This document shows, in pieces, positions 33,495 to 40,902 of a DNA stretch of 42,071 bases. The notes under the pieces are model-generated. The model did no database searches. It was given only the letters and a program-made list of their open reading frames with translations, and was not told the origin of the DNA. A program made the position numbers and the translations under genes. Source of the stretch: Verrucomicrobiales bacterium. Lineage in GTDB: Bacteria > Verrucomicrobiota > Verrucomicrobiia > Limisphaerales > Palsa-1400. The stretch is from positions 62,585 through 104,655 of the forward strand of contig PLGF01000135.1 of the NCBI GenBank assembly GCA_003138485.1, read 5' to 3'. Numbering within the stretch: the stretch's first letter is position 1; each line of letters begins with the position of its first letter.

Positions 33495-35036
33495 ATGCGT
33501 TCGTCGGATAAAACCATGCTTCACGCGGCCAAATGGGTGACGCTCTCGAACTTTGCCAACCAGGGCTTGGTCGGCGCTGTCACCTTTCTGCTGGCGGCTT
33601 TGCTGAATCCCGCCCAGTTTGGCACGGTCGCGATGGCCTACCTCTACATCACCTTTCTTCAGCAAGTTACCGGGTTTGGCTTCAACTCCGCCCTGGTTCA
33701 ACGGAAGGAGCTGCACCAGCGTCATCTGGATTCCGTGTTTTGGTTGAACGTTGGCAGCGGCGTGTTTTTCGCGGCCATTGCCATCTCGCTCGGCGGGTGG
33801 TGGTCCCGTTTGAACCGCATGCCCGACCTGGCTCCAATGATCAATGCTTTGTCGGCCATCATGATCATTGAAGGGTTTTCCGTGGTGCAGGTGGCTCTGC
33901 TGCAAAGAAGCATGCAGTTCAAACGTCTTGCCATCCGCGATAACCTGGCCACCGCTGTCGGCGGCGTCATCGGCATCGGGGCCGCGCTTTTTGGGATGGG
34001 GGCGTGGGCGCTGGTTTTGCAGCACCTCGCCACCGAGTTGACTTCCGTGCTTTCTTTGTGGGGTGTCAGCGAGTGGCGCCCGGGTCTGGAATTTAGATGG
34101 TCCGCGGTCAGGGACTTGACCGACTACTCGTTGAAGACTTTATTTGGACGGATCGGTTCGTTTGCCCAAAACAGCACCGACAGCCTGCTCATCGGCATTT
34201 TTGTGGGGCCGGCGGCGGTCGGCTTGTACCGCCTGGCTAATCGGCTCGTGGAAATGGTTCTGATGTTCGTGGCCCGGGCCATCCTGACGGTGTCACTGGC
34301 CCACTACTCCAAATACCAGTCCGATCTTCCCGAACTCAACCGAAACTTCCTGTTTGGCTCCCGCTTGAACTGCATCGTAACCTTTCCGGCTCTGGCCTTT
34401 CTGGCCGGAGCCAGCCAGGTCGTTCTTGCCGCCATCGGTCCGCAGTGGGCCGGAGCTGTCCGCGTGCTTCAGATTCTCACCTTGGTTGGCCTGGGTAAGA
34501 GCGTCGTTTTTCTAATCACGCCCCTTTTGCAGGCCGCGTCCCGCCCGGGAATTCTGTCCCTGAACCTGTGGTCTCTCGCCATTGCCAACGCCCTGGCCGT
34601 CTGGTTGGGCGTAAAGCTGTTTGCAGCCCCAGAGGAACCCCTGCTCGCCTGCGTGGCGGCTCTCCGCGCCGGGGTTTTCGTGGGGCTGTTTACTCCGCTG
34701 CTTCTCTGGCAGGCTAATAGGGCAACCGGGCTATCGATGCGATCTCTGGCAGCGACGGTCCGGCCGGCGCTGTTAACCGCTCTGGTGATGGCCGGCAGCC
34801 AATGGATGTTGGCGAGTGTCGGCATTTGGGGGATTATTACAAATCGCTTCTTGGCGCTCGCTCTCAGTGCTGCCGTTGGAGCCGGCGTCTGGATCGCTTG
34901 TATCAGCTTGTTCGACGAGGAGACCATGGGTTACGTCAGAGCGATTGTGAAACGCGTGCGGGAGGCGCTCGCATCTCTTGGAGCCGGAAAAATTTTGAGG
35001 GAAAAGCCTTGCGCGGACCACCTCGCCGGGAAGTGA
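33495..35036 (+). CDS. Wzx-type oligosaccharide flippase (MOP superfamily)
   Basis: 513 residues with about 12-14 membrane segments. The N-terminus SSDKTMLHAAKWVTLSNFAN and FLLAALLNPAQFGTVAMAYL, then GFGFNSALVQRKEL and YSLKTLFGRIGSFAQNSTDS, are typical of the WzxC/PST-type flippases. It carries the lipid-linked repeat unit across the inner membrane to the polymerase. The C-terminal tail is basic (IVKRVREALASLGAGK). Start ATG 33495, 34 bases after the polymerase gene; 16 bases before the acyltransferase, whose Shine-Dalgarno begins just after this stop. Substrate cannot be predicted. Confidence 0.85.
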   Translation: MRSSDKTMLHAAKWVTLSNFANQGLVGAVTFLLAALLNPAQFGTVAMAYLYITFLQQVTGFGFNSALVQRKELHQRHLDSVFWLNVGSGVFFAAIAISLGGWWSRLNRMPDLAPMINALSAIMIIEGFSVVQVALLQRSMQFKRLAIRDNLATAVGGVIGIGAALFGMGAWALVLQHLATELTSVLSLWGVSEWRPGLEFRWSAVRDLTDYSLKTLFGRIGSFAQNSTDSLLIGIFVGPAAVGLYRLANRLVEMVLMFVARAILTVSLAHYSKYQSDLPELNRNFLFGSRLNCIVTFPALAFLAGASQVVLAAIGPQWAGAVRVLQILTLVGLGKSVVFLITPLLQAASRPGILSLNLWSLAIANALAVWLGVKLFAAPEEPLLACVAALRAGVFVGLFTPLLLWQANRATGLSMRSLAATVRPALLTALVMAGSQWMLASVGIWGIITNRFLALALSAAVGAGVWIACISLFDEETMGYVRAIVKRVREALASLGAGKILREKPCADHLAGK

Positions 35037-35052
35037 TTTAGGAGATTCAACG

Positions 35053-35610
35053 ATGTTCCTGCTAGACCACTTTGCGGATTTTCGCTTATGGTTCCACCGT
35101 CGCCGCCTCATGTCCGAAATCAATGGTGGAGAGCATCTTCACCTCGAAGGTATCATTAACGTCGTGGCGCCGGAGAAGCTGTTTCTTGGAACGAATGTTC
35201 ACATTGGGAGGGGCGCTTACCTGAATTGCTTGGGACGCGTTTCCATCGGTGACTACACAATTATCAGTCGTCACGCGACCATCTATTCGTATGACCATGA
35301 TTTCAAATCCGGGGATATGTTGCCTTTTGGACCCAAGACAATCTTAAAGCCGGTCGAGATTGGGCGTTACGTTTGGATCGGGATGAACGTATGCATTGCC
35401 CCTGGAACAAAAATTGGCGACGGGGCCATCATTGGCCTTGGCGCGGTCGTAAGCGGACTTGCCCCGGAGAATGCAATTTGTGTCAACGCAAAAACAAGAA
35501 TCGTTGGCTATAGGGACCCAAAAATCACCGCGGATTTGGCGGCTCGGAAGCAGTTTTTGAGTATTTGTGAGGGAACTCAGTCCGCTCCAACCGGCTTTTT
35601 CAGATGGTGA
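35053..35610 (+). CDS. Hexapeptide-repeat acyltransferase (WcaF/maltose-O-acetyltransferase-like)
   Basis: 185 residues with a good Shine-Dalgarno (AGGAG, 35040-35044) before ATG 35053. Left-handed beta-helix hexads run from about residue 35 (KLFLGTNVHIGRGAYLN, RVSIGDYTIISRHATI) and contain YDHDF with the catalytic His candidate, then VEIGRYVWIGMNVCIAPGTK and GDGAIIGLGAVVSG. The set-up fits O-acetyltransferases that decorate EPS sugars with acetyl-CoA. It is not closely similar to the WbpD-like acyltransferase at 18936-19445, so a second acylation of the polymer is likely. 16 bases before the next GT2. Confidence 0.8.
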   Translation: MFLLDHFADFRLWFHRRRLMSEINGGEHLHLEGIINVVAPEKLFLGTNVHIGRGAYLNCLGRVSIGDYTIISRHATIYSYDHDFKSGDMLPFGPKTILKPVEIGRYVWIGMNVCIAPGTKIGDGAIIGLGAVVSGLAPENAICVNAKTRIVGYRDPKITADLAARKQFLSICEGTQSAPTGFFRW

Positions 35611-35626
35611 AAGAAGAGGCGATAAG

Positions 35627-36490
35627 ATGAAAATCTGTCTTGTGGTGGTCACCCACAATCGGCTCGCCTACACCAGGAAATGCCTCGAAGCGCTGCTGGC
35701 CGACCGGAAAACCGATTTCGATCTTGTCCTTTGGGACAACGCATCCACCGACGAAACAGCCGAGTACCTTAGGGACGGAATCAAGGATGCGCGCGTCAAA
35801 GAGGTGGTTTTGCACAAGGAGAATCCCGGACCGACGTTCGCGCTCAACCGAATCTGGTCAAAATCAAAGGCGGAGCTGATCGGCAAAGTTGACAATGATT
35901 GCCTGGTTGCGCCGGATTGGCTGACCAAACTTTCCGAGGCGCATACTGAAATCGAACAGTTGGGGGCCGTCGCGTGCTGGCATTACCGGCAAATTGATTT
36001 CAACGAAAGCGTCGCGCGATGGAAAATTCATCAGTATGGTCGCCATGGGATCTTCCGCCATCCCCACGTCTGCGGTTCGGGCTTTTTATTGAAGCGTTCG
36101 ATCTATCAAAAGATCGGCCCTTGCCCGGAAGGCTCGCGCAGCTACGGACTGACTGGCTACTTTCACAAGGTCGCGCTCGGGGGCTATATCAACGGCTGGT
36201 ATTATCCGTTTGTGCTGCAGGATCACATGGACGACCCATTTTCACCGCATTGCGCGTTCAAGGATGATGCCACCATGCAGGCTGTGGGAGAGGTCACTTA
36301 TACGATGCGGACTCACGCCATAAAGACGTATGCCGAACGCCTCAAGCGCAGGGAGTACGTGTTGCGCGAATTGCACTTGGGGCCTTGGCAGCCGCAGTTC
36401 TACCTGGGGTGGCCGGGGCGCATACGGCGATGGCTCCCGTTCGTCGATCGGTTTTGCCGCGCCGTGTACACGAAATTCCCCGCGGCTTGA
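35627..36490 (+). CDS. GT2 family glycosyltransferase
   Basis: 287 residues from ATG 35627, preceded by GAAGAGG, and chosen because the GT-A fold begins there (KICLVVVTHNRLAYTRKCLE); the frame upstream to 35567 overlaps the acyltransferase. Further signatures: FDLVLWDNASTDETAEYL, NPGPTFALNRIW and GKVDNDCLVAPDWLTKL (D-N-D metal motif). VCGSGFLLKRSIYQKIGPCP marks the acceptor part. The C-terminus is basic and Trp-rich (GWPGRIRRWLPFVDRF). Role: one sugar transfer in repeat-unit assembly. Its stop overlaps the next start (TGATG). Confidence 0.85.
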   Translation: MKICLVVVTHNRLAYTRKCLEALLADRKTDFDLVLWDNASTDETAEYLRDGIKDARVKEVVLHKENPGPTFALNRIWSKSKAELIGKVDNDCLVAPDWLTKLSEAHTEIEQLGAVACWHYRQIDFNESVARWKIHQYGRHGIFRHPHVCGSGFLLKRSIYQKIGPCPEGSRSYGLTGYFHKVALGGYINGWYYPFVLQDHMDDPFSPHCAFKDDATMQAVGEVTYTMRTHAIKTYAERLKRREYVLRELHLGPWQPQFYLGWPGRIRRWLPFVDRFCRAVYTKFPAA

Positions 36491-37326
36491 TGACGTTGCA
36501 AACCAACCAGATGGTGCCGGTTTTGATGTATCACCATGTCAGCCCTGAACCGGGGGGGGTAACGGTATCGCCCGTGGTCTTCGAGGAGCAGATGGCCTAT
36601 CTGGCAAAGGCCGGGTATCAAGCTCTTGCCGCCGCCGAATTTCAGTCCTTTCTGGCGGGACAATACAAGCCTGCCGCCCGGAGCATTCTTATTACATTCG
36701 ACGATGGTTATCTGGATAACGGCGTTTATGCGTTTCCCATTCTGGAGCGGCTGGGTCTGCGCGCGGTGATTTTTGCCGTGACCGGTTGGATAGGCGATGG
36801 AGCGACACGGTTACAACCCGGCAATGCGGACCAAAGCCATCCGCCCCGCGTTTGGAGCCACCGCGACTGCAAGGCGGCTATTCTCGCCGGGAATACTGAC
36901 GGGATCATGCTCCGATGGTCGGAAATGGAACAAATGGAAGCCAGTGGCGTGGTGGAATTCCATTCCCATACTCACCGGCACACGCGCTGGGACCTTGATC
37001 ACAGGAACGCCGGAGAACGGGACGCATTGGTCGAGGAAGACCTCCGACTCTCCCGCGATACGCTGCGGTCCCGACTCGGCAAGTCGTCCGAACACCTGGC
37101 CTGGCCTTGGGGCCACGCCGAGCCCTCTTACGGAACTCTCGCGGCACGAGTCGGATTCAAGGTGCTCTACACGACCCGGCGCGGGGTTAATTCCGCGGGT
37201 GGCAGCGCGCAGGAGGTGCCGCGGATTGCCACGAAGAACCAAGGCAAACACTGGCTATCAAGCGTGCTGTGGATTTATAGGCACTCTCTGCCCGGCCGAA
37301 TTTACTCATGGTGGGAAAATCGCTGA
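36490..37326 (+). CDS. Polysaccharide deacetylase (NodB family), third in locus
   Basis: 278 residues from ATG 36490, which overlaps the GT2 stop by one base; the longer frame to 36385 lies inside that gene. Motifs: PVLMYHHVSPEPGG, ILITFDDGYLDN (motif 1), EFHSHTHRHTRW (motif 2) and LAWPWGHAEPSYGTLAARVG (motif 3). No signal peptide. Compared with 27288-28154 it has an insertion near residue 100-135 (LQPGNADQSHPPRVWSHRD). Likely N- or O-deacetylase of EPS sugars. It is the last gene before a 491-base non-coding repeat region, so it may end the main operon. Only weak hairpins follow the stop. Confidence 0.85.
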   Translation: MTLQTNQMVPVLMYHHVSPEPGGVTVSPVVFEEQMAYLAKAGYQALAAAEFQSFLAGQYKPAARSILITFDDGYLDNGVYAFPILERLGLRAVIFAVTGWIGDGATRLQPGNADQSHPPRVWSHRDCKAAILAGNTDGIMLRWSEMEQMEASGVVEFHSHTHRHTRWDLDHRNAGERDALVEEDLRLSRDTLRSRLGKSSEHLAWPWGHAEPSYGTLAARVGFKVLYTTRRGVNSAGGSAQEVPRIATKNQGKHWLSSVLWIYRHSLPGRIYSWWENR

Positions 37327-37382
37327 CGGCGGGCCGGGGAATGGTCGGGTCGCCTCGCCGAGCCATTTGACCTGCGCCGCCC

Positions 37383-37409
37383 CGGCTCGGCGGGAGCCTC
37401 GCCCTACCA
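37383..37409 (+). repeat. Dispersed short repeat, copy 2
   Basis: CGGCTCGGCGGGAGCCTCGC followed by CCTACCA, same orientation as and nearly equal to 15593-15619, 22 kb away. Located just after the third deacetylase gene. Confidence 0.55.
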
Positions 37410-37474
37410 CGGCGGGTCCTGAACAGTTGCTAAGTTGGATCAGCCCGTGGCGCCGCCCATCGTGCTCTGCCAGG

Positions 37475-37710
37475 CAATCCTGAAAGGATTGCAATCACTC
37501 AGCCCAGGGTTGCGAGCAGCGAGCTACCCTGGGTGAGATGGTCCAAAGAAAGTTCCATCAACCCTGAAAGGGTTGAATCCGTCTCAGAATTATCGTTCAG
37601 TAAATCCTTGATTCAACCCTTTCAGGGTTGGCTTCAATTCGGTGATGCTTACCCAGGGTAGCTCGTTCCTCGCAACCCTGGGCTGAATGATTCAATCCCT
37701 TTCGGGATTG
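37475..37710. repeat. Nested inverted repeat (REP/BIME-like element)
   Basis: An outer arm of 34 bases (37501-37534) reappears inverted at 37651-37684 with two mismatches. Around it lie small palindromes at both ends (CAATCC...GGATTG at 37475-37491, CAATCCC...GGGATTG at 37693-37710). Inside lie two inverted copies of CAACCCTGAAAGGGTTG (37559-37575, 37614-37630). The whole could fold into a large cruciform or RNA hairpin. No transposase gene is present, as expected for a non-autonomous element. Confidence 0.7.
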
Positions 37711-37748
37711 GCTTCTGAATCCGGCAATAAAATGTCCAAACTCCAGGG

Positions 37749-37772
37749 CCGGCTCGGTGAGCCGTCCCTACC
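37749..37772 (+). repeat. Dispersed short repeat, variant copy
   Basis: CCGGCTCGGTGAGCCGTCCC then TACC. It shares the CGGCTCGG start and the CTACC end with the copies at 15593 and 37383 but has a shorter middle. GGCTCGGTGAGCC forms a hairpin. Confidence 0.5.
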
Positions 37773-37817
37773 ATTCGTGACTGAGCATTACGGAAACCGT
37801 TTTTCCCTCCTTAATAA

Positions 37818-39173
37818 ATGTTATTAACCGAAAAAAAACCTTCGATGCGAAGTTCTGGCCCGACCGAGGGTAAACCGGCAACGGTTTGCATTCTCGGCGC
37901 GGGTTTTGGGACCTCGAATCTGGGGGTCAGCGCGCTGGCGTCGGGAACGATTCATGCCGCGTTGCGCGCTTTTCCCGGCGCGGAGCTATTCTTTCTGGAT
38001 TATGGCCGCGAACCGGTGGTGTACGAGGAGGAGACGCCTTACGGCGCGATTGGGGTCTCCTTGTTGAACATCCGGTTCTCAAAGAAGGTTTTTCTAGCCA
38101 ACAACATAGCGTGGCTGCTCCTCCTGGCGGGTCTCATCCGGCTGCTGCCATCCAGGAATTGGCGCGATGCGCTGCGGCGGAAGAATGTTTGTTTTACAAG
38201 AATTGTGTCGGCGGATGTGGTTGCCTCGCTGGCGGGCGGGGACAGCTTCAGCGATATTTATGGGATGGCGCGGTTGCTTTATGTGACCTTGCCGCAAGTT
38301 TTGGTTTTATGGCTGGAGAAGCCTCTGATTTCGCTGCCTCAGACCTATGGCCCGTTTAATTCCAGGGCGGCCCGGATGATCGCCCGCTATATTTTGCGGC
38401 GCGCGCGCTCGGTGTATTCGAGGGACAGCGAGGGGCTTGCGCTGGCAAAGGAGTTGACGGGGCGGACCGATGACCGGGTGAGATTCGGGTACGATATGGG
38501 TATCGCGCTGGAGCCGGCGCTGCCGCGTGGCAACCTGGAGAAAAGGATTCAGGAATGGAAGAATTCGGGACCGTTGGCGGGATTAAATGTGAGCGGGCTG
38601 TTGTATGCGGGCGGCTATACCGGGAACAACATGTTCGGATTGAAGACAGAGTACCGGAAATTGGTCCGCGACATCGTGGATTTGTTAATTGTGAAATGCA
38701 ATTTGCAGGTCATTCTCGTGCCGCATGTCCTGGGCGGGAAAGGCGACCTGGAAAGTGACGCCGTCGCGGACGAGGAGTTGCATCAGGAACTGGCCGCCAA
38801 GTATGGGGGACGGCTGCATTGCTATCCGGAGCGGCTGGACCAGCATGAGACCAAGCACGTAATCGGGCGGTGCGACTTTTTTCTGGGATCGAGGATGCAT
38901 GCTTGCATCGCGGCGTTGTCGCAAGGAGTGCCCGCGGTCGGCCTGGCGTACAGCGGGAAGTTTGCGGGCGTCTTGGATTCGCTCGGGGCCGGCGGGCGCG
39001 TGATCGACCTGAGAACCACGGACGCCCCGGCCGTGTTGGAGTCGATCTCCAAGAGCGTCGCGGAGAGGGAATCGTTGCGGGCGGAGTTGCAGCGCCGGAT
39101 GCCCGCGATCAAGGCGTCGGTGTTGAATTTATTCGCGACAGAGGGGTTGGAGCTGGAGGTGGCACGCAAATGA
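37818..39173 (+). CDS. Polysaccharide pyruvyl transferase family protein
   Basis: 451 residues. Family signatures: VCILGAGFGTSNLGVSALAS at the N-terminus, GGDSFSDIYG, ISLPQTYGPF, SVYSRDSEGLALAKEL, VLVPHVLGGKGDLESD and CDFFLGSRMHACIAALSQGV. It adds a pyruvate ketal from phosphoenolpyruvate to a sugar of the polymer, or is a relative with another donor. Start: ATG 37818 sits in the loop of an AT palindrome and has no Shine-Dalgarno; ATG 37845 is the alternative and costs nine non-conserved residues. The next gene overlaps by 4 bases (ATGA). Pairs of this family with F420-hydrogenase-beta-like proteins recur in bacterial EPS loci. Probably a separate transcription unit after the repeat region. 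Confidence 0.85.
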   Translation: MLLTEKKPSMRSSGPTEGKPATVCILGAGFGTSNLGVSALASGTIHAALRAFPGAELFFLDYGREPVVYEEETPYGAIGVSLLNIRFSKKVFLANNIAWLLLLAGLIRLLPSRNWRDALRRKNVCFTRIVSADVVASLAGGDSFSDIYGMARLLYVTLPQVLVLWLEKPLISLPQTYGPFNSRAARMIARYILRRARSVYSRDSEGLALAKELTGRTDDRVRFGYDMGIALEPALPRGNLEKRIQEWKNSGPLAGLNVSGLLYAGGYTGNNMFGLKTEYRKLVRDIVDLLIVKCNLQVILVPHVLGGKGDLESDAVADEELHQELAAKYGGRLHCYPERLDQHETKHVIGRCDFFLGSRMHACIAALSQGVPAVGLAYSGKFAGVLDSLGAGGRVIDLRTTDAPAVLESISKSVAERESLRAELQRRMPAIKASVLNLFATEGLELEVARK

Positions 39174-40438
39174 GAGGGAAGATTCAAAACGCGGGAGACA
39201 TCGCAAAGTGGCGTTTGTGCCTTGGCTGCGGCGCGTGCGCGTTTATTTGTCCTGAACGGTACATTTCACTGGTCGATTTTGTGGCGGAGGGAATCCGTCC
39301 GGTTTTGCAACTGGGGAACAAAGGTTGCGATGGATGCACGGCGTGTTTGGACGTTTGCCCCGGTCACAACAATGATCGAACTGAGGCCAACTGCCGTTCC
39401 GGGGTGATGACGGAACTAACCGCAACTTGGGGGCCGATCCTGGAGATTTGGGAGGGGCACGCGGCGGACCCGGAAACACGGCTGGCGGGTTCTTCCGGCG
39501 GGTTGATTACCGCGTTGTCTCTCTTTTGCCTGGAAAAGCGCGCCATGCACGGGGTGCTGCACATTGGCGGCGACCCGGAAAACCCTTTGAGGAACAAGAC
39601 GATGATGAGCCGTTCGCGGGCGGACGTGCTCAAGAACACCGGTTCGCGCTACGCTCCAGCCTCGGCCTGCGACCGCCTGGATTGGGTGGAATCGGCCCCT
39701 GCGCCCTGTGTGTTTGTCGGCCAGCCCAGCGAAGTGACCGCGCTGGTGAAGGCGGAGCGGCTGCGACCCAAGCTCAAATCAAACATAGGTTTGACATTGT
39801 CGTTCTTTTGCGCGGGATCGCCCGCGACAAAGGGCACGCTGGAATTGTTGACAAGCGCGGGCATTGATCCTTCGCGGGTGCGGGAATTGCGATATCGCGG
39901 CAAAGGGTGGCCGGGGATGTTTTCCGTGACACTCAAGGGGCAAACGGCGCCGGCGCTCCAGCAGACCTACGCGCAGTCGTGGGGCTTCTTGCAGAGCTAT
40001 CGGCCCTTGAGTGTGCATCTGTGCCCCGACGGGACCGGGGAAGACGCCGATATCTCGTGCGGGGACCCCTGGTATCGGCCGGTGAAGGATGGGGAGGCGG
40101 GTTCATCGCTGGTCCTGGTGCGCAGCGAGCGCGGCCGGGAAATTCTCCGCGAGGCCATCGCGGCGGGTTATGTGGTGATGGAGAAGTCGGATGCGGGAAA
40201 GCTTTACCAATCGCAGAAGAATCTGGCGTCGAAGCGGGGCGCCGTGGGAGGCCGGGTTTTCGTGTTCAGGCTGGCTGGGCTTCCGATGACGCGGATGAAG
40301 GGCTTCTCACTTTTCCAGCATTGGCGCCATCTTTCGCTGAAGGACAAGCTCCGTTCCACGATTGGAACGGCGCGGCGGATCCTCTTCCGAAAGCTTTTCC
40401 GCCCGCTCAAATTGAACTCAACCAATGTTAATTATTAA
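39170..40438 (+). CDS. Iron-sulfur protein, coenzyme F420 hydrogenase/dehydrogenase beta-subunit family
   Basis: 422 residues from ATG 39170 (ATGA overlap with the pyruvyl transferase stop). The frame upstream to 38870 is inside that gene. Two ferredoxin-type 4Fe-4S motifs: CLGCGACAFICP near residues 17-28 and CDGCTACLDVCP near 50. Then the FrhB N- and C-terminal domains: GSSGGLITALSLFCLEK, SRYAPASAC, PCVFVGQPSEV, LTLSFFCAGSPATKGTLELL and RYRGKGWPGMF with CGDPW. Members outside methanogens are thought to be flavin-dependent oxidoreductases acting on sugars or lipid-linked glycans. The substrate here is unknown. Context with the pyruvyl transferase suggests a modification of the EPS. Confidence 0.85.
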   Translation: MRGKIQNAGDIAKWRLCLGCGACAFICPERYISLVDFVAEGIRPVLQLGNKGCDGCTACLDVCPGHNNDRTEANCRSGVMTELTATWGPILEIWEGHAADPETRLAGSSGGLITALSLFCLEKRAMHGVLHIGGDPENPLRNKTMMSRSRADVLKNTGSRYAPASACDRLDWVESAPAPCVFVGQPSEVTALVKAERLRPKLKSNIGLTLSFFCAGSPATKGTLELLTSAGIDPSRVRELRYRGKGWPGMFSVTLKGQTAPALQQTYAQSWGFLQSYRPLSVHLCPDGTGEDADISCGDPWYRPVKDGEAGSSLVLVRSERGREILREAIAAGYVVMEKSDAGKLYQSQKNLASKRGAVGGRVFVFRLAGLPMTRMKGFSLFQHWRHLSLKDKLRSTIGTARRILFRKLFRPLKLNSTNVNY

Positions 40439-40441
40439 ATG

Positions 40442-40577
40442 GCTTGATTTTGCGGCGCGCTTCCCGCTTTATTCGTCAGAAAAACGCATGAAAAACACAC
40501 ACTCAAGGCGGATTGATTGGCTTCTGGTCACCTTTCTGTTGGCCTGCCATGGCGCGGCGCTGGCGCAACAGGGTGTT
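40442..40577 (+). repeat. Duplicate of the 5' end of the outer-membrane protein gene, copy A
   Basis: Collinear and gap-free with 41578-41713 (136 bases, offset 1136). From 40468 to 40577 only two of 110 bases differ; the first 26 bases differ more. It includes the upstream region, ATG 40488 and the signal peptide. Similarity ends at GGGTGTT. Confidence 0.85.
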
Positions 40578-40863
40578 CACATGGTACGCCGCCATGGACA
40601 GCCCGGTGAGATTCTCGCGGATAGTTGGCATGTTCGGCATTACGACCGTCATCGCCTGCCTGGCCGTGGCCGCCACCTGGGCGCTTCGAGCAGGCCCGCT
40701 GTCGGGGGCGAATTCAATTGTGGCGCTCATTGCGCGCTCGATTCTGTTCGCGGTGTTTTATCTGGCAAGCGCGATGCTCTTCAAGGAAACCAGAGACCTG
40801 GTGAGGGAATCCGCGCGGACGCTGCCAACCACACTGCGATCCGTGTTCAGCAACAAGGAATGA
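40488..40863 (+). pseudogene. Chimeric remnant: signal peptide joined out of frame to a membrane-protein C-terminus
   Basis: ATG 40488 starts a copy of the signal peptide found at 41624 (MKNTHSRRIDWLL ... ALAQQGV). After base 40577 the sequence is unrelated to that gene. The frame from ATG 40488 runs on to 40928 as a Arg/His-rich sequence without protein character. A different frame (from about 40579 to the stop at 40861-40863) encodes a plausible membrane-protein end: TWYAAMDSPVRFSRIVG, two hydrophobic helices (MFGITTVIACLAVAATWAL, SILFAVFYLASAMLF) and a basic tail ending SVFSNKE. That fragment could be the C-terminus of a flippase-like or other polytopic protein. An ATG at 40594 could in theory still start an 89-residue protein. 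Most likely a recombination scar. Confidence 0.6.
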
Positions 40864-40902
40864 TTTTCCCTGAAAGGGCTGGTTTGAAAATCCCAACGAG
40901 CT

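Larger units (their letters stand above)
37327..37817. other. Non-coding repeat-rich region between two EPS gene groups
   Basis: 491 bases without a supported gene. From left to right: a dispersed repeat (37383-37409), a nested inverted repeat (37475-37710), a second short repeat (37749-37772), a tiny hairpin ACGG-AAA-CCGT followed by T (37790-37804), and an AT-only palindrome that contains the next start codon (37811-37827). Small reading frames here only mirror the repeats. Confidence 0.6.

Noticed and set aside
37475-37710. CRISPR array
   Set aside because: The repeats are inverted and of several kinds, with no regular direct repeat/spacer unit and no cas genes.
38870-39169. N-terminal extension of the F420-hydrogenase-beta-like protein
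   Set aside because: It lies inside the pyruvyl transferase gene in another frame; the ferredoxin motifs begin right after ATG 39170.
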